This document shows positions 36,880-48,502 of a DNA stretch of 64,000 nt, piece by piece (within the stretch, counting starts at the first letter, position 1; every line of letters starts with the position of its first letter). Origin of the DNA: Periplaneta americana (lineage: Eukaryota > Arthropoda > Insecta > Blattodea > Blattidae); the NCBI RefSeq assembly GCF_040183065.1, contig NC_091117.1:105123001-105187000 (forward strand). Reading direction: 5' to 3'. Below the pieces are notes generated by a model. That model saw only the letters and a program-made list of their open reading frames with translations. It was not told where the DNA came from and searched no databases. A program made the translations under genes and the position numbers.

Positions 36880-38386
36880 TATCAATTCATACTGGAGTCG
36901 TAGTGGGGATAGTCAAGAAACTATCCGACTGCAATATACCACGTTCACAGAAATTGTCATACCACCGATATTAATATCACAAAAGAAATAATAGTTACAA
37001 CTGATCAATTACTGTAGGTTCTTTTGTACTGACGTCTTAGACTCGCGCGGGCTCGACTACCGGAAGCGTATTTTATACATTGGCGGGAATTGAAACAACT
37101 TAAAATGAAACCAGTTCATCAGACGGCCAAGAAGATAGATAATGATCTGGGTGTTATTACTTTCTTATCAAATAACGAACAGTAATGTCAGAGCAGTCTG
37201 TTTAAGTGAAAATTTTAGAAGAACATTGCATTATAGACATTCGTCTCAGCATACAAATGTAGCAGTTCAACATCTGAATTTCAGTATTGGCTGTGAAAAT
37301 AGCTATTATGTTATAAATAGTGACTCTGGCTGTGATACTTATTGGCTTTTGAACTGTTTGGGACGGCAAATGATTTTTGATAATACATTTTGACTTGTAC
37401 AGAAAATTAAGTTTCTTTCCTATATTTCCATAACAGGTTACATTAATTTCTCAAAGTAATTTGCATAGATATTTTAAGTTCTAATATTTTTGTCTGACAA
37501 AATTTTTAATCGGGTCCACATTTTTATAAGTTAAAATAAAATGTTATAGAAATATGAAACAGCGCTTTTTCCTCCCTAGGACTAAATTAATTCTCAAAAT
37601 AATCCATTTGAAAAATTTTAAGATCTAAGACTTTTATTAGAATACATTTTTTATGTGAGCTATAATTAATAATCATGTAAACAATAACTAATTTCTCTAA
37701 TTCAAACGTTTCTGGAGACATGTGTGATTCTACCTATTATCTTACTTTACAAAAGCACTATGAAATTCTTTTCAGCCTATTTCAATAAATCGCCATGACT
37801 ATGTATCGTTTCTTCAAGTAAAAGCGTGACTAAAATTTATTACGTACGTGCATCATTTCCGGATGAATTCATTTCTAGATATTAGACATGAAAAAACTTT
37901 AGTGCAATGCTTTTGTACAATGTACATAGGCAAATACGCGATAGGGCCTATGTCCAAAACCAATCTTTCGGTATCACGAATAATGAAAGGAAGAATATAG
38001 ATTTTATACAGCTACACATTTTTTTCTTTACAATTTGTACGACAAGAAAATAACGCCATGAATTTGTTAATAAATAAATGCAATTCTTTCACGTAAACTG
38101 TTTATGAGCTTGACATCAGAGAAATATTGCCACAATTCCTGTTAATACAGTGAAGTCATTAATTCCAATATTCCTTGGATTACTGAAAATACGATGTGTT
38201 TAGAACAAAACAGCTTCGAATCAAGACAGTCGCGATAAAACATAGAGGGGAAACAAAATGAATGTGACATCATAATGAGTTCATTATTATTGGTACACAA
38301 ATGGGAATGATTTATAAATGCAGGGACTATAAAGGCATAAATAGTTAATTTAACATCGTTTAATTGAGGTACTTTCATATTAATTT
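36880..38386. other. no recognised gene
   Basis: AT-rich. An 83-codon ATG frame at 37142-37393 has no recognised similarity. Confidence 0.35.
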
Positions 38387-38387
38387 T

Positions 38388-38402
38388 AATAATAATAATA
38401 AC

Positions 38403-38448
<46 letters not shown>

Positions 38449-38555
38449 TTGTTTATTGCCAGAAAAATGCAATGCAAAGAAATCGTAAATTTACAAAATT
38501 CTTGACTTCCCTGTCTTTATAATGACATTATTTGATGATGATGATGATGATGATT
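38388..38555. repeat. (AAT)n and (GAT)n microsatellites
   Basis: AAT run to about 38450 with one ACA interruption, then a GATGATGAT run at 38534-38554, just upstream of an RTE fragment. Confidence 0.95.
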
Positions 38556-38602
38556 ATTATCATTATTATTGTTAATTAAAAATTCAAATAACTCATTGTT
38601 GG

Positions 38603-39452
38603 GGTAACATCAGCTTCTTGTCTAGGCGGATGACGTGAATATGTTAGGAGAAAATCCAGAAACGATTAGGGAAAACAAGGAAATTTACTTGAAGCAAGTA
38701 AAGAGAGAGGTTTGGAAGTAAATCCCGAAAAGACAGAGAATATGATTATGTCTCGTTACCAGAATATTGTACGAAATGGAAATATAAAAACTGGAGATTT
38801 ATCCTTCCAAGTAGTGGAAAAATTTAAATATCTTGGAGCTACAGAAACAAATATAAATGACACTTGGGAGGAAATTAAACGCAGAATAAATATGGGAATG
38901 TCTGTTATTATTCGGTTGAGAAGCTTTTGTCATCTAGTCTGCTGTCAAAAAATCAGAAAGTTAGAATTTATAAAACAGTTATATTACCTGTTGTGTAAGG
39001 TTGTGAAATTTGGACTCTCACTTTGAGAAAGAAACAGAGAATAAGAATGTTTGAGAATAAGGTTCTTAGGAAAATATTTGGGGCTAAGAGGGATGAAGTT
39101 ACAGGAGAATGAACAAAGTTACACAACACAGAACTGCACGCATTGTATTCTTCACCTGACATAATTAGGAACATTAAATCCAGACGTTTGAGATGGGCAG
39201 GGCATGTAGCACGTATGGGCGAATCCAGAAATGCATAGCCTATAGAGTGTTAATTGGGAGACCGGAGGGAAAAAGACCTCTGGGGAGGGCGAGACGTAAA
39301 TGCGAGAATAATATTAAAATAGATTTGAAGGAGGTGGGATATGATGATAGAAAGTGAATTAATCTTGCACAGGATCGGGACCGATGGTGGTCTTATGTGA
39401 GGGCGGCAATGAACCTCCGGGTTCTCTAAAAGTAATTTGTAAGTAAATAAGT
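38603..39452 (+). mobile_element. 5'-truncated RTE LINE copy
   Basis: Starts GGGGTAACATCAGCTTCTTG, equal to 18739 in the long copy, and runs to the tail AATTTGTAAGTAAATAAG. Readable blocks are EVNPEKTENMIMSRYQNIVR, FKYLGATETNINDTWEEIKR and the GHVARM region. Several frameshifts and stops (for example CTAGGCGGATGACG in the YADD region) show that it is dead and older than the 16.5-kb copy. Confidence 0.9.
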
Positions 39453-40357
39453 AAGTGAGTAACTAATAACTCATTGTTGTTAAGGGGAGAGAAAGGTTAA
39501 ATATGGTGACAAAACCAGCGAATTTTCCATTTATTTAAGATAACACTTTGATGTCTACAAGATACATTACACAAAATTCAATGCCCATATATGCTCTTGT
39601 TACCTGCTGTGACGCCATTTTTATAGCTCTGATGCACTGGGTTGTTAAATTATACCAAATGTTGATTGCTATTTTCTGTAACTTTAATTTTTTCAAAAAC
39701 TGTTTTTAATACACTTTGAAAAGTATGAGAAAAATATATTGCATAGAATTTAATGCACATTTAAGTTATAGTCTTGTCAGTTAATGTGATGCCATTTTGC
39801 AGGTCTGCACATGGTATTTTCCCGTAACTTTAAAAAGTTTTGCTTTATTCCATTCAGAAAGTTATATTGTATTTTTGGAACTATTAATGCTACATGCATG
39901 ATATTTGGTACAGATATTCTTTAGACTACTAAAAAACTTTTCTCGGTGGTAGAAATTTGTTATTTTGTTGCATTTGAGCCACCATGTTACTATAAATGTA
40001 CTTCTAAAATTAATTCTTAAATTGTTAATTGCTTGTCTTAAAATTTTGAAAGCCAATATTACAATTGTGCTTCACACATTTCAAAGACTGTGCTTTTAGG
40101 AGTAGGATGTCATAGACATTGTAGATTCTCTTTAAAAGTAGCTGAGATATTTCCATTTCACTTAATTACTGTATCGTGGTATTTTTTTTATTTGATGCCA
40201 TTTTTTTAAATCTACTGTCGAATATAAGTTACTGCAACAAAGACAGTTGTAGGCCTACATACAAAAAAATGAAAATTCGGCACAAATTAGAAAAAAAAGT
40301 CAAATTATGCAATCCTATCGATTTAAATGAGAGGAGTATGAAAAAAAGTAACTTCCT
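39453..40357. other. AT-rich DNA with a faint duplicated segment
   Basis: Two stretches near 39540-39640 and 39715-39810 share order: ACACTTTGA..., AATTCAATGCCCATAT / AATTTAATGCACATTT, CTTGT, TGTGACGCCATTTTTATAG / TGTGATGCCATTTTGCAGG. This suggests an old tandem duplication with a period near 176. No gene seen. Confidence 0.4.
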
Positions 40358-40416
40358 TAGTTACTTACTTACTTACTTACTTACTTACTTGCTTGCTTAC
40401 TGCCTTACTTACATAC

Positions 40417-40768
40417 TTACTTACTTATGGCTTTTAAGGAACCCGGAGGTTCATTGCCACCCTCAAATAAGCTGCCATGGTCCCTATCCTGTGCAAGATT
40501 AATCCAGTCTCTATCATCATACCTCACCTCCCTCAAATCAATTTTAATATTATCATCCCATCTTAAACGTATGGATTTAATGTTCCTAATTATGTCAGAT
40601 GAAGAATACAATGCGTGCAGTTCTGCGTTGTGCAACTTTGTCCATTCTCCTGTAACTTCATCCCACTTAGCCCCAAATATTTTCCTAAGAACATTATTCT
40701 CAAACACCCTTAATCTCTGTTCCTCTCTCAAAGTTATAGTCCAAGTTTCACAACCATACAGAACAACC
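40417..40768 (-). pseudogene. RTE C-terminal domain fragment
   Basis: Reads [60 protein letters not shown] and ends FEGGNEPPGSLKAISK. Part of the GHVARM segment is missing (RLRWDDNIK), a second small deletion. Confidence 0.85.
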
Positions 40769-42000
40769 AGTAATGATATTATCTGTGACATTTTCCCAAA
40801 CGCTATTAACATCTAACTCTTTCTCAACTTCGTCGGAACTTGCTAAAGCGGCAAACGTATTTGAAGTTTCGACCTGATAATGTTGCTTAGTTTCCTCATC
40901 CTTTAATTTCCGAATATTAAATTTACTAATATTAATTTGTTCTACTCGCACGGCTACTGATAGTCTTCCTCTTAATTCTCCAATTACCAAATAGTGGTCA
41001 GAATTACAGTCTGGCTCCCTGAAGGTTCGAATGTCTTCTATACTTGTATGTCTCCGTTTATCTCTCAAGATCTGATCTATTTGGTTGTGTGTCAATCCAT
41101 CTAGAGAAGTCCAAGTACAGTGCGTTCGTAGCTCGGCCGGACCACTAAAACATTCAAATTTAAAAATTGTGCTTTCAATAATTGTTCCTTTTAAAATTAT
41201 TCATATTTATTTTTTACTTCATCATCCTTAATTAAAAGTTTTCTTGTTTATTTCATCATCCCTAATTAAAACTTTTCTAACACCTGCTTATATTATTTAG
41301 GTTAATGTTATAGCGGTCCGACCGAGCTACGAACGCACTATGTATTTATGTAGGCTATATGCTTATGGGGGAATGTTGTACTTTTGACAAATAAATTTTC
41401 TGATGTGGCAAAATTGACTAACCTAACTCCATTGTCATTACTAGTTATGTGTAGGCTCTTTCCTCCAATAGTCGGTTTAAAAATATCCTCCCGTCCTACT
41501 TTAGCGTTGAAATCCCCCAATAAATTTTTCATGTGATATCTAGATAACTGATCAAAGGTATGTTCCAATTCCTCATAGAAGCTATGCTTTATATGATCGT
41601 CTTTCTCTTCTGTAGGGACGTGTGCATTTATAACTATGATATCGCACCATCTATCCCTAAGTACTAAATACGATAACCTGTCACTAATAAATTCGATATT
41701 TTTTACTGCTGGTTTTATTCTTTTATAAATAACGGTTTCTGATTGGTGATTATTGTTTCCTTCCCCATAATACAGTGCAATAAGTAATCTTCTATTTGTG
41801 CTATGCCAATCCCATCTAACCTAACTCCTGTACTCCCACAGTCTATTCTATATCTAGCTAGTTCTTTTCCTGCTAATGTTACCCCTCCTGTTCTATAAAG
41901 ACTAGTTACATTCCAAGTACCAAATCTCGTAATCTTATTCCTTTGCTGTGTTCGTCCCAGAGAATCAGTCCCATTCCGAGGCTTAATGTGTAATTTCGTA
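40769..42000 (-). pseudogene. RTE endonuclease fragment, interrupted
   Basis: 41095-40769 reads LTHNQIDQILRDKRRHTSIE, then EPDCNSDHYLVIGELRGRLS and VEKELDVNSVWEN. Beyond the MITE, 41568-41345 reads HTFDQLSRYHMKNLLGDFNA and KVGREDIFKPTIGGKSLHIT. Degraded EN N-terminal sequence continues to about 42000. It preserves the SDH segment that is frameshifted in the 16.5-kb copy. Confidence 0.8.
41118..41340. mobile_element. MITE with 28-bp terminal inverted repeats
   Basis: The left end AGTGCGTTCGTAGCTCGGCC(GGACCACT) and the reverse complement of the right end AGTGCGTTCGTAGCTCGGTC(GGACCGCT) match at 26 of 28 positions. The AT-rich interior of about 165 bp has a direct duplication of TTAATTAAAA / TAATTAAAACTTTTCT words and no ORF. 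It splits the endonuclease of an RTE copy between codons that are contiguous at 17.23 kb. TA is the probable target (AAGTA / GTATTTATG), but the target duplication is not clean. Confidence 0.85.
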
Positions 42001-42225
42001 ACAAGCTATTTTTTTTTACGATGATGGGTTGTTAGTCCTTCGCCCAACCCCCAAGCTGGAGGACCACCCCTTATCGACTGTCCACGACTGCTTATTCAAT
42101 AATATTTGTAGCTACCCTTCATATCTGGAGGCCGTCTCCTCTATCCGCAACCCGAGGACGCGCCATGCCGTAGTGATAGCGACCCATACGTACAATGAAC
42201 ATATTTATATATACTGTATATATAT

Positions 42226-42259
42226 ATATTTATTTATTTACTCATTCATTTATTTATTT

Positions 42260-42331
<72 letters not shown>

Positions 42332-42332
42332 T
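42226..42332. repeat. (TTTA)n microsatellite
   Basis: Long tetranucleotide run preceded by (TA)n at 42210-42228. Confidence 0.95.
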
Positions 42333-42539
42333 ATCCCTAGAGAAATTCTATAAATTTCTCGAGAAAACTTTGTTTAAACATGAAGTTCAAAAAATTTTTG
42401 GAGATAAGGACAGCATTTTAATCTATTAATTCAGATAAACTTAGGCTTAATTTTGCTGTCATAACATGATCTCCATCTCCTATGGGACCGAATAATATGT
42501 GTACCAGTCAAGTGGGAATTAAGGCGATAACTATCCTCA

Positions 42540-42715
42540 CTCTACTGCCTCCGTGACTTAAGTGCTAGCACGCAGATACACCGGTTCGATACCCGGCCTG
42601 GTCTGATGGAATTTGTGCTGGACAAAACAGACGCTCCAGAGTGTTCTTTCGGGGCACTCCTGTTTCTCTTTATCCCCTACCAATAGTCTCCTCCACCCCT
42701 CATTTCATTAATCAC
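42540..42715 (+). mobile_element. tRNA-derived SINE, family B
   Basis: TGACTTAAGTGCTAGCACGC (A-box-like), ACCGGTTCGATACCCGGCC (B-box), then the body TGTTCTTTCGGGGCACTCCT and TATCCCCTACCAATAGTCTC, ending CATTTCATTAATCAC. It is collinear with the minus-strand copy at 28.0 kb. Confidence 0.75.
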
Positions 42716-43480
42716 TTTCAGTAGTAAAAATTGGTTGCGATGATATGTTGAGGGTATTACAGACATTCCAGTTGTCACGGATGTTATATTTACTATTTTT
42801 AAACTCTGTATATTGAAAATGAAATGACTTTTGTCAACTTTTATTATTAGAATCAATTTAGAAGATCAGTATCATTTTACAGAAAAAGGGTTGTTTGAAT
42901 AAAATTTTATTGTTATTGCAGAAAAATAAAGAAAATGTTCCGTCACGGATGTTACAAGATTTGTAAACTCACTTTACACCTTATTAACAGAAAGTGTAAA
43001 ACACAGGTCTCTGCCTCAAGCAAAAAGAGATTCATTTCCATAATGTCCATGTGAAAGCTATGCAAATAACATGACATCAAATTAGTTTACAAAAACATAA
43101 TCGGTAAATATTTTATAGCTCTTTCTTCCATGTTATGGATGTTATATCCATTTGTCACGGATGCTACAGATGAGTTAAAGTCAATTTTTCCAGTTTCAAA
43201 ACAACTGTGACATTTCTAATCTAAATATTCACTTGAACTGTAAGATTGCTAATTGTGATTAACCCTATTACTTAAAATAAATGGCAGAAAGAATATAGTG
43301 TAGAGTAGAGTAAAACGTTCCTTGATTGTAGAGCTCTGGAATTAACAGTGTAGGCTCTCAAAATATTTCTTCAACAATAGCTCCTTGAAAAACATACATT
43401 AACAGCTGATCTCTCTATGAGTAAGTCTTCTAACTTTAGGGAATAAAAAGTACACATTATCTAGCAAAGACCACTTAGAT
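42716..43480. repeat. Region with recurrent GTCACGGATGTTA motif
   Basis: GTCACGGATGTTATATTTA at 42775, GTCACGGATGTTACAAG at 42949, then TTATGGATGTTATATCC and GTCACGGATGCTACAG near 43133-43170, at roughly 175-190 bp spacing, in otherwise AT-rich DNA with no ORF. Probably a diverged tandem repeat. Confidence 0.5.
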
Positions 43481-44132
43481 TCAATGCCTATAAAACTTGT
43501 AAAATATTGTCCTTTTTGAAATAAAACATTAGAATATTTAAATTCAGAGCCTTATTATGTATTATACTAATAATAAACAAATATTTCTCAAAAATACTCT
43601 TCCATTCGAATTCCCAGTTTGCCTGGAATGGCTGTTTATGAGTTTCCGATGCTGATATAATTAGGGAGGGTTTGAGGCTCCGGGCCCTAATACTTGGTTG
43701 TGGATGGCACTTGGCCACACTAGACGGTTTTTCTAAGAATGAAGCATTGTGCTATTTAGCCGACTATAACATTTATCGTCCTCGTTGTCTTCCAAATTAA
43801 AAATGTCCATTGATCTACACTAAATGTTTCAAATTATTAATCAACTCTATTATTTTGTCCGCAATTATAATGTCCTATCTTGTTATGATTTCCTTACGTA
43901 TTGCTACTGCTGTAAAGTTTCTCTGTTATTCTCCAATGCTATAATTTCGGTCTGCTGGTTCGCCAGCGCAGTATGCGTGGCATGCGCAGTCCGCAGCTAG
44001 CTGCAGTTTTCTGCGGGTGAGCACGCAGATATTTCAACAAAAACTGCCATCAAGAATGTGACATTGTCCGTTATATTGAACGTACAAAGCATTTAATTAT
44101 AATTGATTTCCACGTCTGTCTTAATGACGCCA
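43481..44132. other. no recognised gene
   Basis: Left flank of the gag-only LTR element. No coding support. Confidence 0.4.
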
Positions 44133-44136
44133 ATAT

Positions 44137-45140
44137 TGAAGCTGCAGTCGGGTGGTCCGGCAATAGTAAGATATTTTTTTCTTCTATATAAGTTATAGTA
44201 TAGTTTCATTTTGATATTTCTATATTTCTTTGAGATGTCTGTTTAACCTACGCCACAGGGATCAGCGAACCGCGTAATAGGTTCTTTATTCACTCAGTCT
44301 GACAGGCGCCTAACGCATTTAAAACCAGTAGACGCGAGGTAGTTACTGAACTTTAGTATAGCATAAAGGGGTTTTTCCTGTCTAGGAACGCGTTGGTAGC
44401 GTTGTTTGTATCTGGCAAACAATAGTAGCGTCTGGTGAGCGCGTCACCTTAGTGAGCATTTAAAAGGACGTGAGCCGAGAGCGTGCCCACGAGACGATTG
44501 CCGGCCTGTGAGCCGAGTGTGTATTTTCGCAGACGATTACCGGCCTGTGAGCCGAGCGTGTATTTTCTCAGAATATCACCGGCTAGTGAGCCGATCGTGT
44601 GTTTGGTTAGAAGACTGCCGGCCAGTGGCGTGCTACTCACTTATATAATTTACGGCCTGTGAGTCGATCGCGTGAGTATTAATAATATTTCCGGCACTTG
44701 TTCCGATCGTGTATATCTTATCATTCTGTTTTCCAGCCGATCGAAGTGATAAAGTGTAGATTTCGCACTTTTTAGCTTTGTGTTTTACTCAAAAAGTGAC
44801 AGCAGCGATTTTAAACTGGCGTTAGACGAGAAGCCGAAATCATACGGAAGACAACAGCCAGTATTCCGTCGCTTGGACTCAAGCAAGGGAAGTGAGCCGA
44901 ATAAATACACTTAGTGTAACTCTACTCCTTGGTTTCTTTTCGTGAGAACGACGAATACCACATTAGATCCTACGCCCACAAAACCATAAGGTCCCTGAGC
45001 AGAGATCTCCTCTACCGGGGGACAAGATCTTCCAGCATCCACCGACGTGTGACTGAGCTAGTCAACTTCACCTCTGCCGGCGACGCGACAGAGAGGAAGA
45101 TAAACAAAAACAACAATACCACCAGGTAAAACCCGTCGCA
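44137..45140 (+). repeat. 5' LTR (1004 bp)
   Basis: TG...CA ends. A TATA-like TTCTATATAAGTTATAG lies near 44183 and a polyadenylation-type AATAAA near 44902. A repeated block lies at 44470-44715. The 66-codon frame at 44929-45129 occurs identically in the other LTR and is probably chance. Confidence 0.95.
44470..44715 (+). repeat. Tandem repeats inside the LTR (about 47-52 bp)
   Basis: The phrase CCGGCCTGTGAGCCGAGCGT recurs with variation near 44501, 44541, 44580, 44620 and 44655, each followed by GTATTTT/GTGTTT and an AT-rich stretch. A second copy lies in the 3' LTR. The CCGATCG / GAGCCGA core may be a regulatory binding site (inference). Confidence 0.8.
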
Positions 45141-45142
45141 AA

Positions 45143-45160
45143 TGGCGCCCAACGTGGGGC
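45143..45160 (+). promoter_or_regulatory. Primer-binding site, tRNA-Lys(CTT) type
   Basis: TGGCGCCCAACGTGGGGC, two bases after the LTR. Its complement corresponds to the 3' end of animal tRNA-Lys(CTT), as I remember it, over all 18 bases. Confidence 0.8.
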
Positions 45161-45260
45161 TACGAGAATAAAAACAACATCGCGTGGCTACGAGAATAAA
45201 AACAACAACGCGTGGCTACGAGAATAAAAACAACAACGCGTGGCTACGAGAATCAACAAT
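45160..45260 (+). repeat. 28-bp tandem repeat beginning in the primer site
   Basis: GGCTACGAGAATAAAAACAA repeats with CTAC at 45160, 45188, 45216 and 45244. Each later unit is preceded by ACGCGTGGC, close to the AACGTGGGGC end of the primer site, so the array seems to have grown from that site. Confidence 0.9.
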
Positions 45261-45628
45261 ACCACCGAGGCGTCGGGACGAGAACAACAGTAGCAGCAGC
45301 AACGTGATTATCGTCAGTACTAGACGACAGCAGAGAGGCTGACGCAGCATCCCCGCCGAGACAACGAGAGCGGCGACACCGAGGGTGGCGAAATCATCAC
45401 GGCTACGCGGGACGAGTAGGGTCGACGCTACATCGAGGAGGAAGACAACGTTGATGGTAATATTTTGGAGGGTTATACATGTATGAACTTTCTTTGTGTG
45501 TAGGGAGGATAACATTTATTAACGCATAATTCTGTGTAGGGTTGTACGTATATTTATGTCTGTGTGTGTATAATATTTTGGAGGGGATTGTTATTGTGTG
45601 ATCTGTATATAGGTTATGGCATATCCAG

Positions 45629-47533
45629 ATGTTATTAAGGAATAGGAGAATTGAGACCGAAGGGACGGAGAGTGAGAGGAAAATAATAAGTAGAGAGAAT
45701 AGAGGGATGGAGAACGTAGGAGACAGCGAAATGGAGGGAAGATTAGAATTGGAGAGCAGTATGGGGGACGACGAGATCATAGGAAATAGCGAAGAAACCC
45801 AGCAATGTAGCGAGAAGGAAAAGGGAGAAGAAGGGACGATGCTAGGACAGCTAGGAATTTTAATGAAACATATTACAGAGCAATTGAAACAGAGTACAGA
45901 ACAAATGAAGCAGAATTTCGACAAAATGAAACAGGATAATTCAGAACAAATGAAAAAAATGGATGAAAGATTAGGTCAGAGTACAGAACAAATGAAAAAA
46001 ATGGATGAGAGGTTAGGTCAAAGTACTGAGGAAGCGAAGCAAATTTCAGAACAATTTAAGCGAAATTTTGAACAAATGAAACAAGATAGTTCAGAACAGT
46101 TTAAGCAAAATTTTGAACAAATGAAACAGGATAATTCAGAGCAATTGAAACAGAGTTTGAGACAGATGGATGAAAGATTAGGTCAAAGTACTGAGCAAGC
46201 GAAGCAAATTTCAGAACAAATAAAGCAAATAGATGAGAGGCTAGGCCAAAAGACTGAACAACTGATGAGGCAGATGGACAGCAAACTATCAGAAATGGAG
46301 AGTAGGATGGGAGAAAATTCCAGAGAGATTAGGGAACAGGTAAACCAGCTGATAGAGAGTCGAATAGAAAACTTGGAGGGAAAGATAGCAGACAATAATA
46401 CGGAAATAGAAAGTCAACTAGGCGTCGTAGTAGATAAGATGGCAGAGAACATGAGGGAACTAGAGGAGAAGGTGAGGAACAGCACAATTGCTGAGAACGA
46501 AAAGACGAGATCGGCCATAGAAGGAACGGTAGATGAGAGGTTACAAGGGGTGGATCGAGAGATGGAGGCGATTAGGCGAGTAGTGAGAGACCAGGGAAAG
46601 GAAGAGAGAGAACGCTTAGAGAGTTTAGAATCAAGATGGAATTCGATGCAAGATAGGATCCATGGAGTCACTGTCGATAATTCAATTAGCGAACCGAGCG
46701 TGAGCGGAACGCCTAGCGGGAGCAATAGTATGGGATTAGGAAATATAGTAGGAGGTAGTAACATAAGTAATCATGTGGTAGGAGAGAACCAAGACCCACG
46801 AAATCAGGAACAATGTAATTTAAATATTGTAAACGAGAGGTCATCTTTAGGTCGCCCACAGTATCCCACGCATATCATTAATGAAATCGGTTATCCCGTA
46901 TTTGATGAGGTGGAATTCTCAAACCCTCACTGTTATATCCGCGAATTGGAAACGTATTTTCACGTGAAAGGGGTACCAGAGGAACTAAAAATGACCGTCG
47001 TGAGAAAAAGTCTGAGAGGACGGCCACTTAATTGGGTTCTCGTAGCTTTAGACGCACAAGTTAGTTATGGAGAATTCAAAACAAAGTTCTCTGACCGGTA
47101 TTGGGGGCAGAGGCAACAGCAGAAAATCAGAAAAGAAATCAATGATAGTAGGTTTGATGCTAAGAAAGGCATATCGATGATTGATTACTTTATGGAGCTT
47201 GTCAAAAAGGGAAAGAGTCTAAATCCACCAATGCCAGATTCTGAGTTGATACAAACTATCATATCCCATTACCCGGAAAATATTAGGTATAATTTAATTA
47301 TCGCGGGACCACGAGATTTTGGGGAGACAATTGACCTCCTGACCGCGCTAGACAGTTCTGATATGACACACAATGGAGGCGAAAGTTATGACGCAACTAA
47401 TTGTGCAGAGAAGAGTATACAGGGTTATTCCAGCCACTCGAAGGCGGAGAGAGGGGCACATGGCGCCCTCTCACCACCTCGAGGGAACATGAATGTAAAT
47501 AATTGGGCAGCTGACAGACAACCAGGCTATGGG

Positions 47534-47588
<55 letters not shown>

Positions 47589-48076
47589 GTCGGGGTCAAA
47601 GTGGTATTGTCAGCCCAAACCGAAATAGGAGGGATATTCAACCTGTCAGAAATATGTACAACCGCAATAATCCTGGTGTTGACCGCGGTAACGGAGGTAA
47701 TGTAAATAGGATGAGAAATAATGGGGGCGGACCAGTCCGCAGAATCAATCACATAAGATGGTATCCGGATAGAGAGGCAGATATGCACCCTAGGGACAGC
47801 AACCCACCCCACTGGTTTAGAAATAGGAGATATAGGCAAGGATCCTGGCAGCCTAATTTTGGTAGGGGCTGGAATGATAGGAGAGACTGGCGGAGACAAG
47901 AACAAGAAAGGGACCGCAGAAATGCATTAATGGTAGCAGCGCAACAGGTAGACAATAGGGTGCCAGCCACGCGTAGCGACGAGTGTGACAGATCAGCAAG
48001 TCCGGGTAGAGATCCTTCAGTTTGGAGACCATACCTGCGAAGTGAAGGACCTAGACAACAACAAGGTTCTAGGTAA
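45629..48076 (+). CDS. Large Gag-like protein with coiled coil, 815 codons, intact
   Basis: ATG at 45629, no internal stop. Residues 1-70 are acidic. About 72-345 is a long coiled coil built of 14-residue (double-heptad) repeats such as QMKKMDERLGQSTE, continuing with QLIESRIENLEGKIADNNTE. About 415-582 is a retrotransposon Gag/capsid domain (ELETYFHVKGVPEELKMTVV, RGRPLNWVLVALDAQ, FKTKFSDRYWGQRQQQKIRK, MIDYFMELVKKGKSL). An Asn tract from an (AAT)n microsatellite lies at about 636-653, then an Arg-rich tail (GGPVRRINHIRWYPDR, NDRRDWRRQEQERDRRN) that could bind RNA. There is no CCHC knuckle. It probably assembles particles. It could alternatively be a domesticated gag, but the flanking LTRs argue for an element. 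Confidence 0.85.
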
Positions 48077-48502
48077 ATACTATAAACAGCTGCCAAGACC
48101 ATTCAGGCAAGACAATGTAAATATAGATACGTAAGTTGGAATGGTGAGCTAGACTCTATTGTGTAAAGGCAGGATACCAATGTACAGTGCGGCGCAGTGT
48201 AACTGCGTACGCAAGGCGGATGCGTGATTGAATAATGTGTGACACTGTAAATAAGAATCTTATGAATTTTGTAGATAATGTATGTAAATAGTGTGAGGGA
48301 TGATTAACAAGTATGCTTGAATAATGACTGTGTGCACAGAGAGATTGTTTAAAAACATATATGTCATGTTTATTTTAGAATTTGTATAGCTGAGCAAGAT
48401 GGCGTGTATCCTGGCTGATCGCGATAGGAATAACGGTAGAATGGCATTGTCGAAGGCGAGATTTCCCAACAATGAAAATTCTTTAAGGGAATTTCCATTG
48501 TT
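48077..48502 (+). other. Non-coding region between Gag and 3' LTR
   Basis: Where Pol would be expected there are only about 430 bases with stops in all frames (GCGGCGCAGTGTAACTGCGT and AT-rich sequence). Possibly retained for packaging or priming. Confidence 0.7.

Larger units (their letters stand above)
40358..42190 (-). mobile_element. RTE LINE copy with complete ends, internal deletion and MITE insertion
   Basis: The minus strand starts near 42190 (GGGTCGCTATCACTACGGCA), covers the 5' leader and endonuclease to about 40769, and jumps to the C-terminal region and 3' end at 40768-40430. A (GTAA)n tail follows (seen as TTAC repeats at 40358-40425). Relative to the long copy about 1.6 kb of RT is missing (ENVTDNI joined to VVLYGCETW). 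A separate TIR element interrupts the endonuclease at 41118-41340. Confidence 0.9.

Noticed and set aside
44449-44640. Minus-strand 63-codon repeat ORF in each LTR
   Set aside because: Simply the LTR tandem repeats in translation. Antisense to the element.
45216-47905. Antisense ORFs opposite the Gag gene
   Set aside because: Shadows of the 815-codon Gag frame and its repeats.
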